Shown: in pieces, positions 53,063 through 60,623 of the stretch
How the letters are laid out: every line of letters begins with the position of its first letter
Numbering within the stretch: the stretch's first letter is position 1
Notes under the pieces: generated by a model
The model's input: the letters and a program-made list of their open reading frames with translations, nothing else
Database searches by the model: none
Told to the model about the DNA's origin: nothing
Source: GAS368 sp965227745
GTDB lineage: Bacteria > Verrucomicrobiota > Verrucomicrobiia > Opitutales > Opitutaceae
Reading direction: 5' to 3'
DNA length: 64,000 nt
Assembly: GCA_965227745.1 (NCBI GenBank)
Contig: OZ245769.1
Span: forward strand, 3,410,001 to 3,474,000
Translations under genes and position numbers: made by a program

Positions 53063-54589
53063 TCAGACCTTCGCCAGCGACTTCTCGATCTGCGGCACCG
53101 TGAACTCACCGCGACCGACCCGCTTGCGGATCGGGCAGTTGTTCGCGGCGTCGGTCACGACTTGGTCCGAGTGCGAGACCATCTCGGTCTTCGCATCGAC
53201 CTTGAGCAGCGGTCCGACGATCGGCTTCGTCTTGTCGAGGTCGACTTCGTTGGCCTTGAGGTGATCGAGCATGCGCCAGTAGGCGTCCTTGGTCGCGAGA
53301 TCAGAAGCGACGGCATCGGCGAGCTGCACATTGGCCTTTTCCGCGCCGGAGAGGTACGAGATATTGGCCAGATGGCAGAGCGAGGTGGAGTAGTGGCCTT
53401 CCTCGAGGAGACCGTGCGTCACCTTGCGGGCCTTGATCGCCGCGATCCAGTTCTTGCGGTGCGCACCGTTGTCGGAGCCCTCAAAGGCCTCGAGCTTCTT
53501 GCCGTCATTGTCGTAGGCGATGGCGCCGCCGTTTTCGGCGATATTGATGTAGCCGTGTTCGCACTGGGCGACGACGCCGACGGACGATTTGCGATAGACA
53601 TCCATCGCCTTCATGCCCGCCTTGCGACCGAGGCCGCGCACTTCGAAGATGAGCGGCGCGGTGCCGAAATCCAAGACCGAGACGAGCGTGTTCGGGGTCT
53701 CCGCGTCGTCGCGGTAACCGAAACGACCACCGAAGCTCATGACGCTCTTCGGCAGGCCCTGCGCGCCGAGCATCCAGCGTGCGACGTCCATCTGGTGGAT
53801 GCCTTGGTTGGTGATGTCGCCGCCACCGTAATTCCAGAACCAGTGCCAGTCGTAGTGGATCGGGCCCTTCGGGCCGTTGCGCGTCGAGGGCTTCAGGTCG
53901 GCGGGACCAGTCCAGAGATTGTAATCGATGCCAGCGGGCACGGCTTGCTCCTTGCCATCGTGCATGCCGATGGAGTCGCGGGTCTTGTAGCAGGTGCCGG
54001 TGACCCACTTGATCTTGCCGAGCTTGCCGGCACGGAGCGCGGCGATGGCATTCATGATCTGCTCGGAGGATCGGTTCTGCGTGCCGATGAGCGCGATGTT
54101 CTTCGAATACTTCTTCGCGGCCTCGACGGCCTGGCGGCCTTCCCAGATATTGTGGGAGAGGGGCTTCTCAACGTACACGTCCTTGCCCGCCATCAGCGCG
54201 GCGATGGTCATGATCGAGTGCTGGTGATTCGGCGGCGCGAGCACCACGGCGTCGATATCTTTGCTCTCAAACATCTTCCGGTAGTCCTTGTACTCGGCGA
54301 CCTTCAGGCCGGCGTCCGTCGCCGCCTTGCGGCCTTTGGCGAGCACCGCATCGTCCACGTCGCAGATCGCGGCGAGCACGGCGCCGTCGAGCTTGCTCTT
54401 GTGGCCGGGGAGATAGTTCTGGAGGTGGCCCATGCCTTGGGCATTGAAGCCGACGATGCCGATGCGGATATCGCCATTGGCGCTGCCACCGGTGCCGACT
54501 GCGCCATAGAGGCGGCTGCCCGCGAGATAAGCCGCGCTGCCACCGAGGAGCGAGGTCTTGAGGAAGTCTTTACGTGTCCAGTTTTTCAT
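53063..54589 (-). CDS. Tat-type exported Gfo/Idh/MocA oxidoreductase
   Basis: 508 aa. The N-terminus MKNWTRKDFLKTSLLGGSAA resembles a Tat signal (T-R-K-D-F-L-K, with Lys for the second Arg), expected for a protein folded with NAD(P) before export. Rossmann motif IRIGIVGFNAQGMGH, catalytic EKPLSHN, then GNYGGGDITNQGIHQMDVARWML (D-x-x-R/H) in the substrate domain. This long class is common in Verrucomicrobiota and Planctomycetota; related exported enzymes include glycosidases that act through NAD-dependent sugar oxidation, so activity may be hydrolytic. It is monocistronic with its own terminator. Confidence 0.88.
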   Translation of the reverse strand: MKNWTRKDFLKTSLLGGSAAYLAGSRLYGAVGTGGSANGDIRIGIVGFNAQGMGHLQNYLPGHKSKLDGAVLAAICDVDDAVLAKGRKAATDAGLKVAEYKDYRKMFESKDIDAVVLAPPNHQHSIMTIAALMAGKDVYVEKPLSHNIWEGRQAVEAAKKYSKNIALIGTQNRSSEQIMNAIAALRAGKLGKIKWVTGTCYKTRDSIGMHDGKEQAVPAGIDYNLWTGPADLKPSTRNGPKGPIHYDWHWFWNYGGGDITNQGIHQMDVARWMLGAQGLPKSVMSFGGRFGYRDDAETPNTLVSVLDFGTAPLIFEVRGLGRKAGMKAMDVYRKSSVGVVAQCEHGYINIAENGGAIAYDNDGKKLEAFEGSDNGAHRKNWIAAIKARKVTHGLLEEGHYSTSLCHLANISYLSGAEKANVQLADAVASDLATKDAYWRMLDHLKANEVDLDKTKPIVGPLLKVDAKTEMVSHSDQVVTDAANNCPIRKRVGRGEFTVPQIEKSLAKV

Positions 54590-54730
54590 TGGGGGCTGAG
54601 GGGATGGTTAATTTGAGACGAAGCGGGGTAACGTCGCCGCCAGACGAGGGGAATGGGGCAAAGGAAACGAATAAAAATTTGTTCACAAGCCCCGCTGGAG
54701 GTCAACACCGACCTGCGAGGGACTACTTGG

Positions 54731-56083
54731 TTACTTCTTTAGATGGAGATCGGCAAACGTGAAGAACGCCGACCAGTCCGATGGCGTGATCGTGTGGCCG
54801 CCCGTGTGATAGTGAAACCCCAGCGCGCCCGTCACCAGCGGCGTGTCGAGCGGTGGGAGGGTGGTGGTGCCGAGGTCCTTTTTGCCGAGCAGGCGGTACA
54901 CCGGCCCCGCCGCGACCTCCGCCAAAAACTCCCCGTGCGGGTCCGCCCACAGATCCAGCGTGCCGCCGGTGATGAAGACCGGGCGCGGCGCATTCAGCGC
55001 GATGATCGTGTGGGTGTCGACCGGCAGGTCATTCCACCGGCCCGCGTACTTCGGAAAGGTCGACACGAATTGCCAGGGGAAATTCTGCGCCATGTCGTCG
55101 AGCGATTCGCCGAAATCCCGCCGCGCCAGCGACGATCCCATCTCGCCCGCACAACTCGAAAACACCAACGCAAACCGCGGATCGCGCGCCCCGGCCCACA
55201 ACACCGTCTTGCCCAGCCGCGAGTGCCCGACGAGCGCCACGCGTGTCCCATCCACCGCCGCATCCGTCTGCAAATAGTCGAGCACCCGGCTCGCGCCGTA
55301 CGCCCACGCGGCGATCGTGCCCCACTCTCCCGCCGCCGGCTTCGTCTGGCCCTCCGCATACGCCAGCGCCTGCAATCCTGCGGTGTTCGTCGTGGCCGCA
55401 TCCGGCTGAATCTCCGTGTAGCGCACCGACGCATAACCATAGCCGCGCGCGAGAAACTCCGCCACGGGACCCGCATCCTGAATCGCGCGCCGCGCCGGCG
55501 GAGGCGGCGGCGTGTACCCCGCTGGATCGCCAAACAGCAATTGCAGTACGACGGGCACCGGCCCCGTGGCCTTGGCCGGCGTGAAGAGCACGACATTCAC
55601 CTTCACCGCTTTCGCGCCGTCACCGAAAGTCACCACGACGTGCTTCTTCACCGCCGTCCCGTCCATCGCCGCCGGCTCGGCCTCCACCACCGCAAAGTTC
55701 GCTTTCGGTGCGCGCTCCGGCACGCGGCCATAGATTTCCTGTTCGTAAATGCGAACGAGTTCCGGCCGCCGCTGCTCCATCCAAGTCTTCGCGTCGCGCA
55801 CCGCCTGGCCGTTATTCAACACCAGCGGATCGGGGAGCGTGTAGGTGCCGACCTTTGCCTCATCGTAGTTCGAAGCATGCCCCGTCGCCGCATAGCGGAT
55901 CGGATTCCCGTTCGCGTCCTTCGTCGGCCGCGCCGGCGTGGCGTTGGCCCCCACCGCCGGCGTCGCCGCTGCCCCCGCAGCTTCGGCCGCGGCACTGCGC
56001 GGTGTGGCACTCAAAATGAGTCCAGCCGCGGTCGCGGCGTAAACCGACCGAAAATAAAACCAGCGTGGGGCGCGCAAGCTCAT
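54731..56083 (-). CDS. Glucuronoyl methylesterase, CE15-like, exported
   Basis: 450 aa from ATG 56083 (MSLRAPRWFYFRSVYAATAAGLILSATPRSAAAEA). Alpha/beta hydrolase with the CE15 signature G-H-S-R-x-G-K (GHSRLGKT, Ser288), EIYGRVPERAP near the N-terminus, and the catalytic His region GFHYHTGGHTITPSDW. It hydrolyses ester bonds between lignin alcohols and 4-O-methyl-glucuronic acid on xylan. With the LpqC-type esterase at 12.7 kb this suggests growth on plant cell wall. The region upstream of the start is an unusual CT-rich tract (56218-56358). Confidence 0.9.
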   Translation of the reverse strand: MSLRAPRWFYFRSVYAATAAGLILSATPRSAAAEAAGAAATPAVGANATPARPTKDANGNPIRYAATGHASNYDEAKVGTYTLPDPLVLNNGQAVRDAKTWMEQRRPELVRIYEQEIYGRVPERAPKANFAVVEAEPAAMDGTAVKKHVVVTFGDGAKAVKVNVVLFTPAKATGPVPVVLQLLFGDPAGYTPPPPPARRAIQDAGPVAEFLARGYGYASVRYTEIQPDAATTNTAGLQALAYAEGQTKPAAGEWGTIAAWAYGASRVLDYLQTDAAVDGTRVALVGHSRLGKTVLWAGARDPRFALVFSSCAGEMGSSLARRDFGESLDDMAQNFPWQFVSTFPKYAGRWNDLPVDTHTIIALNAPRPVFITGGTLDLWADPHGEFLAEVAAGPVYRLLGKKDLGTTTLPPLDTPLVTGALGFHYHTGGHTITPSDWSAFFTFADLHLKK

Positions 56084-56217
56084 GGGGTATCGGCAAAGAT
56101 ACGTGTCCGCATCCCAAACGCCACTCACAATTTCCCAGACCCGAGGGTTTGTCTCCGTGCCCCTCTGTGACTCCTCCGTGCCCTCTGTGACAAAAATCCG
56201 CGCCGCAATTCCCACCC

Positions 56218-56358
56218 CTCTCTCACCCTCAGCCCTCCCTCAGTCCCTGACTCCCTCCCTACTCACTCCCTCACTCCACCACTCCCTAACTCCCTCAATC
56301 CCTTATTCCCTCCCCCCTCACTCCCCCTCATTCCCCCATTTCCTATCCCCCCCCCCCC
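56218..56358. repeat. Low-complexity CT-rich tract (ACTCCCTCA units)
   Basis: 140 bases that are almost wholly pyrimidine with A, built from CTCCCTCACTCCC-type units, ending in a run of C. Closely similar words (CTTATTCCCTCACTCCCTTA) form the leader at 26763-26803. Confidence 0.6.
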
Positions 56359-56459
56359 TCAAATCACGCCGCACAGCGCTGCCCGCCTAGTTGACCCGCT
56401 CCCGCCGCGCGTTTTGATCATCGCCCACACCCCGCGCGCCCTCGCCGCAAAAACCGCCC

Positions 56460-56849
56460 ATGAAATTCGAGCACTTCGCCCTCAACGTCCCCGATTGCCG
56501 TGCGCAGGCCGCGTGGTACGTCGAGCACGTCGGCTTCGCCGTCGCCCGTCGCCGCGAAGACGCGCCCTTCACTCACTTTCTCGCCGATGAAACCGGCCGC
56601 ACCGTCGTCGAGCTCTACTCGAATCCCAAGGCCCCGATCCCCGACTACGCCGCCGCGCACCCGCTGTGCTTTCACCTCGCCGTCGTCGCCGCCGACGCCC
56701 AAGCCGAGCGCGCCCGCCTCGAAAAAGCCGGCGCCACGCTCTTCCTCGAGGAGCCCCAGCCCGATGGCACCCTCCTCATCATGCTGCGCGATCCATGGGG
56801 CGTCCCGCTCCAGCTCTGCCAGCGCACGAAACCATTTCCGATGCCATGA
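56460..56849 (+). CDS. VOC-superfamily (glyoxalase/bleomycin-resistance fold) protein
   Basis: 129 aa, two beta-alpha-beta-beta-beta modules: KFEHFALNVPDCRAQAAWYVEHVGFAVARR and HPLCFHLAVVAADAQAERARLEKAGATLF...GTLLIMLRDPWGVPLQLCQR. Likely metal ligands are His4-region (EHFAL), Glu in TVVELYS and His in FHLAV. Function within the superfamily (isomerase, dioxygenase, resistance) is unknown. The stop overlaps the next ATG by four bases, so it is co-translated with an exported unknown. Confidence 0.85.
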   Translation: MKFEHFALNVPDCRAQAAWYVEHVGFAVARRREDAPFTHFLADETGRTVVELYSNPKAPIPDYAAAHPLCFHLAVVAADAQAERARLEKAGATLFLEEPQPDGTLLIMLRDPWGVPLQLCQRTKPFPMP

Positions 56850-57730
56850 TCCCTCGGCGCATTCACCGTTCGCTCGGCCCTCTCGTCGGCGTGCTCGCAC
56901 TGCTTGCCCTCGGTCTCGCGCACTCGGTCGCACACGCTGCCTCCGCTGCCACCACCGTCGCGAATCGTGACGGCGCCACCACCGCAGCGAACGCCGCTCC
57001 GTGGACCGAACGCACCGCGCGCGCCCTCGCGCCCGTCGCGCTGCCCGACCTGCCCGACACCCTCCAGCGCGCCACCGAAATCCTCCCGCTCCTCGGCGCC
57101 GCCGTTCACGCCGACATCTCCGCGCCCGACTCCACCGCGTGGGCCGCGCACCCGCTCCTCGGCAACTCCCTCTCCGCCTACGCGAAAAACACCGGCCGCG
57201 ACCCGCACCAATTCGAGACCACCGAAGCCGCCGCCCGCCGCATCCTCGCCGCCACCAAACCCACCGGCCAACCCGCCGAGGTCACCGCCCGATGGTTCGA
57301 CGACACCGCGACCGCTCTCCTCGCCGTCGCCCGCGCCGCCGAGGCCATTCCGGGCGCGAGCCGCTCGCCCGGTTTCGACCACTCGCTCCAAGAAATAAAA
57401 ATCCTCGCCCACCTCTCCCGCTTCCACGCCCGCCGCCTCCTCGCCGCCATCCACTACAATCTCTTCCTGCGCGGCCAGCGCCTCGCCGAACTCTACGCCG
57501 CCACCCTCGATTCGCGCACCTGCCTCGAGCTCTGGCGCGACCTCGTCACCGCCGCCGGCGACCGCCCGGAGTTCACTTTCCCCCACGGCACCGCGACCGT
57601 GACCCTCCACCCCGCCTGGCGCGAAGAGCTCGCCCGCCTCACCTTCGACGTCACCGATCTCGAAGCTCAATGCTGCCCGCCCGACGAAGCGATGCTGCAG
57701 GAAAAAGTGTGGACGCCTCCGGGTAAGTGA
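56846..57730 (+). CDS. Exported protein of unknown function
   Basis: 294 aa from ATG 56846 (overlaps the VOC gene stop as ATGA). Signal peptide RSLGPLVGVLALLALGLAHSVAHAA. The rest is mainly helical and Ala/Arg-rich, with recognisable blocks HPLLGNSLSAYAKNTGRDPHQFETTEAAARRIL, QEIKILAHLSRFHARRLLAAIHYNLF and DSRTCLELWRDLVTAAGDRPEFTFPHGTATVTLHPAWREEL. The 'LWRDLV..AAGD....F' block reminds me of helical ends of some large exported glycosidases, but I cannot assign a family. Codon use is normal. Confidence 0.7.
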   Translation: MIPRRIHRSLGPLVGVLALLALGLAHSVAHAASAATTVANRDGATTAANAAPWTERTARALAPVALPDLPDTLQRATEILPLLGAAVHADISAPDSTAWAAHPLLGNSLSAYAKNTGRDPHQFETTEAAARRILAATKPTGQPAEVTARWFDDTATALLAVARAAEAIPGASRSPGFDHSLQEIKILAHLSRFHARRLLAAIHYNLFLRGQRLAELYAATLDSRTCLELWRDLVTAAGDRPEFTFPHGTATVTLHPAWREELARLTFDVTDLEAQCCPPDEAMLQEKVWTPPGK

Positions 57731-57754
57731 TCCCAACGGACAATTGCATTTGGA

Positions 57755-57821
57755 CTGTCGAGGCGAGGAGCGCAGCGACGAAGCCATCCATCTAAATCAG
57801 CCCCGCGCGTTTCGCGCTTCG
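57755..57821. repeat. REP family C, diverged copy
   Basis: TCGAGGCGAGGAGCGCAGCG then ACGAAGCCATCCATCTAAAT, aligned word by word with 43415-43477. The remainder of the gap to 58018 contains a TCTTCGCGCTCTTCGCGGTT short tandem repeat (57950-57985) and no gene. Confidence 0.6.
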
Positions 57822-58018
57822 TAAAGTCCAAACGCTACAGAACGTTGGTCCGATAACCCGCCACGAAACCCAAAACTTCCCGACCTTACCGATCTTCCTG
57901 TTCAATTCTTCCGCGATAATCTTCGCGGCGCTCTGCGAAACCACACCGGCCCTTCGCGCCTCTTCGCGCTCTTCGCGGTTCACTCATTCTTCTCCGCATT
58001 CAATCTTCGCCGCCGCCC

Positions 58019-58750
58019 TCACGGCCCCGCCACCCGCTGCAATTTCTCCGCCGCCAGCGCCTCCGGCGTCACGCGCATCGCGCGGATCGAGCCCTTGAAC
58101 CAGTGGATCAGGTTTTGCCGGACCCCGAGCGAAAGTTTCCCCGCGCCCATCGGCCCAAAGTCCACCTCGCCCTGCAGCTCCTGCACGCCATCCACGAAGC
58201 TCGTCATCGTCTTCCCATCATAGCGCAGCGCCACCCAATGCCACGTATCGGTGGGGTGGATACGCTGCGGGTCGATTAGGGTCCTTCCGGCCTTTCCCGG
58301 CTGCATTAAAAAGGTATCGAGCCACCAGCCGCCCTTGCCATTCAGCCTCGTCTCGAGGAGCGCCCGCGCGGCCGCCGCATCTCCCGCGTGCCAGAAGCGC
58401 TGCTCCGTGGGCCCACCCTCCGCCGGTCGGATCAACACCTCGATCGTAAACGCCCGCAGCCCTTCCAGCGGATTCTTCGGCACCAAGATTCCATCGCGCA
58501 CGCCATCGAAGCTCACGGCTCCATCTCCCACCTTGGGCGCGCCGATCACTTCGGTCGCCATTCCGCCCACCTTCGCCGGGTCGCTGATGGTCCAATGGAG
58601 CGGCGCGGCGTCGGCCGCCCGCGAGACCGGGCCCGCTAGCACCAAAAGTCCCATCCAAACCGCCGCCAGCCATTTTAAAATAGGAACTGCGCTTCGGGGT
58701 AATGACACCCCTGCATCCTGTGCGCTCCCTCGCCGAACCGCGAGAGTCAT
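58019..58750 (-). CDS. Exported LamG/concanavalin-like protein
   Basis: 243 aa from ATG 58750 (MTLAVRRGSAQD; a purine run AGGG lies just upstream). An earlier in-frame start adds 27 residues. A hydrophobic signal or anchor follows (ILKWLAAVWMGLLVLAGPVSRAADA), then a LamG-3-type jelly-roll: GDGAVSFDGVRDGILVPKNPLEGLRAFTIEVLIRP...WHWVALRYDGKTMTSFVDGVQELQGEVDFGPMGAGKLSLGVRQNLIHWFKGSIRAMRVTPEAL. This is a typical ligand-binding domain without catalytic residues; likely a surface or periplasmic carbohydrate-binding protein. Confidence 0.85.
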   Translation of the reverse strand: MTLAVRRGSAQDAGVSLPRSAVPILKWLAAVWMGLLVLAGPVSRAADAAPLHWTISDPAKVGGMATEVIGAPKVGDGAVSFDGVRDGILVPKNPLEGLRAFTIEVLIRPAEGGPTEQRFWHAGDAAAARALLETRLNGKGGWWLDTFLMQPGKAGRTLIDPQRIHPTDTWHWVALRYDGKTMTSFVDGVQELQGEVDFGPMGAGKLSLGVRQNLIHWFKGSIRAMRVTPEALAAEKLQRVAGP

Positions 58751-58881
58751 TTTACCCTGCGATGAGTGTTCATCCCTCGCCCGCAACCGGATTCGCTCAG
58801 TCCGCTCCGCCCGTGCGACTTTCCTATTCAAACCTCCTGCGCGCGAGACGCGAAGCGACAGCGTGAGTGGCGGGCCCCGGC

Positions 58882-59601
58882 TCAGCCCGTTTTCGCTCCC
58901 CGGATTTCTTCCAGCTTCCGCGCGTGTTGCGTGAAGCCGTCGATCACGCGTTGAAAATCCGCGCGCACGTCCGCCGGCAGCATCGCATCCTGCGCGCGCT
59001 GTTCCGCGATTTTCCGCGCCGGCTCGAGCGGCGCGTTCAACTCCGCCTCGAGTTCGGAGATCACGCGGCCCTTTTCCGCGGCCACGACCGCCCGCGCCTC
59101 ATTGCGCAACGCGATTTGCGCATCCGCGAGCGAGGCGAGGTCGCGCAGCGTGGCAAAGTCATCCGAGGTCCATTGCCGCGGCTTGCCATCGATGGCGCAC
59201 AGCGAGCCGATGGTGACACCTTTCACGCGAATCGGCATGCCGAGGTAGGCGACCACGCCCAGTTCCGAGACCGCGAGATTATCGCGCACCAGCGCTTCCT
59301 GCCGCGCATCGTTTACCTGCAGCGGCATCTCGCTCAGCACCACGTGCTGGCAGAATGAATGCGTCAGCGGCGTCTCCTGCCGGGTGGCCCACGGCTCCGC
59401 CAAGCCCATCTGGCTCTTGAAATACTGGCGGTCGAAATCGATGAGCGACACCAGCGCCACCGGCACTTTCAACAAGCGGCCGACCATCGTCGTCAGCTTT
59501 TCGAAATGCTCTTCCTTGGGCGAATCGAGCAGGCCGGTCGCGCGCAGCGCCTGCACATTTCGGGACGGAATCTGACAGGCGAGAGGCGAGGAACCATTCA
59601 T
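58882..59601 (-). CDS. GAF-domain signalling protein
   Basis: 239 aa, cytoplasmic, from ATG 59601 (MNGSSPLACQIPSRNVQALRATGLLDSPKEEHFEKLTTMVGRLLKVPVALVSLIDFDRQYFKSQMGL). It has the GAF fold seen in proteins linked to adenylate/guanylate cyclases and kinases (THSFCQHVVLSEMPLQVNDARQEALVRDNLAVSELGVVAYLGMPIRVKGVTIGSLCAIDGKPRQW). The C-terminal 75 residues form a charged helix or coiled coil (LASLADAQIALRNEARAVVAAEKGRVISELEAELN). There is no output domain, so it is probably a ligand-sensing partner. The CQH and SLCAID residues are conserved in this subfamily. Confidence 0.85.
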   Translation of the reverse strand: MNGSSPLACQIPSRNVQALRATGLLDSPKEEHFEKLTTMVGRLLKVPVALVSLIDFDRQYFKSQMGLAEPWATRQETPLTHSFCQHVVLSEMPLQVNDARQEALVRDNLAVSELGVVAYLGMPIRVKGVTIGSLCAIDGKPRQWTSDDFATLRDLASLADAQIALRNEARAVVAAEKGRVISELEAELNAPLEPARKIAEQRAQDAMLPADVRADFQRVIDGFTQHARKLEEIRGAKTG

Positions 59602-59770
59602 GCGAGGTGGAGCAGTAAAATGACCGCCGCGTAATCGACAACTCAAAGCCACCCGAAAAACGCGCGCGCCGCCGCGCCTCCATCCCGCGTTTCCCCCGCT
59701 TCCTGTCATTTCCCGGCGACTTGGTCCCAAACGCACTGCGGCTTTCACCGTTTTCTCCACGTTCCCGGCC

Positions 59771-60523
59771 ATGAAACCGCTTCGTCCTTTCAGCTCCCTG
59801 CTCTCCCGTTTGCTCCTCCTGGGCGCCGGCACCCTCGCGCTGGTCTCCATCGCCCGCGCGCTCACGCCTGAGCTCACCGAGGGCCCCTTCTATCCCTTCA
59901 ACGCCAGCCAGACCCTTCCGCCCCTCATCGAGCGCGACAACGACCTGACCCACTTCGCCGGCTCCAAGGCCTCCGCGCCCGGTAAACTCTTCTTGCTCTC
60001 CGGCAAAGTCCTCGACCCCGCCGGCAAGCCCGTTGTCGGCGCCACCGTCGAGCTCTGGCAGACCGACGATGGTGGGGTGTACTACCATTCTGGAGACAAC
60101 AAAATCGCGTCGCTGGACAAGTCGTTCCAGCACTTCGGCGAAACCAAGACCGCATCCGACGGGTCGTACGCTTTCCGCACCGTGCGCCCCGGCCTCTACA
60201 CCGGCCGCATCCGCCACTTCCATTTCAAGGTGAAGCTCGACGGCAACACCGTGCTCACCTCGCAATTTATCTTCGAGGATCAGCGCGCGGAATTTTCCCG
60301 CGATGGCGTCACCGCCTCCCTCTCCGGCGCCGCCCTCGAATCCATCGTGCTCGCCCCTCAGTCCGGCACCGATGCCGATGGCGCGACCGCGCTCCTCGCC
60401 ACCAAGGATATTTCCATCGATCCCGCCGCGCGCTCCGCCGAGGGCCGCGGCCCCGGCGGACCCGGTGGCCCCGGCCGTCGCGGTCGCCCATCCGGTCCCG
60501 TGCCAAGCGGCGCGCCACGCTAA
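59771..60523 (+). CDS. Exported intradiol ring-cleavage dioxygenase-like protein
   Basis: 250 aa with signal peptide (SRLLLLGAGTLALVSIARALTPE). Protocatechuate/catechol dioxygenase fold: TEGPFYPFNASQTLPPLIERDNDLTH, LSGKVLDPAGKPVVGATVELWQTDDGGVYYH, TASDGSYAFRTVRPGLYTGRIRHFHFKV. All four non-heme Fe(III) ligands appear present: Tyr in GVYYH, Tyr in PGLYTG, and the two His of RHFHF. It could cleave catechol-type rings, for example lignin-derived ones, outside the cytoplasm. The C-terminus is a Gly/Pro/Arg-rich tail. A paralogue follows 100 bases downstream. Confidence 0.85.
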   Translation: MKPLRPFSSLLSRLLLLGAGTLALVSIARALTPELTEGPFYPFNASQTLPPLIERDNDLTHFAGSKASAPGKLFLLSGKVLDPAGKPVVGATVELWQTDDGGVYYHSGDNKIASLDKSFQHFGETKTASDGSYAFRTVRPGLYTGRIRHFHFKVKLDGNTVLTSQFIFEDQRAEFSRDGVTASLSGAALESIVLAPQSGTDADGATALLATKDISIDPAARSAEGRGPGGPGGPGRRGRPSGPVPSGAPR

Positions 60524-60623
60524 GCGCGTCTTATTTTCCAGCATCCCTGCCGCCGCGAGGCGGCTACGTCCCACGATCACCGCGGCCGCTGATCGGTCGC
60601 GCCAGCCCTGCTATCACTAAAAT

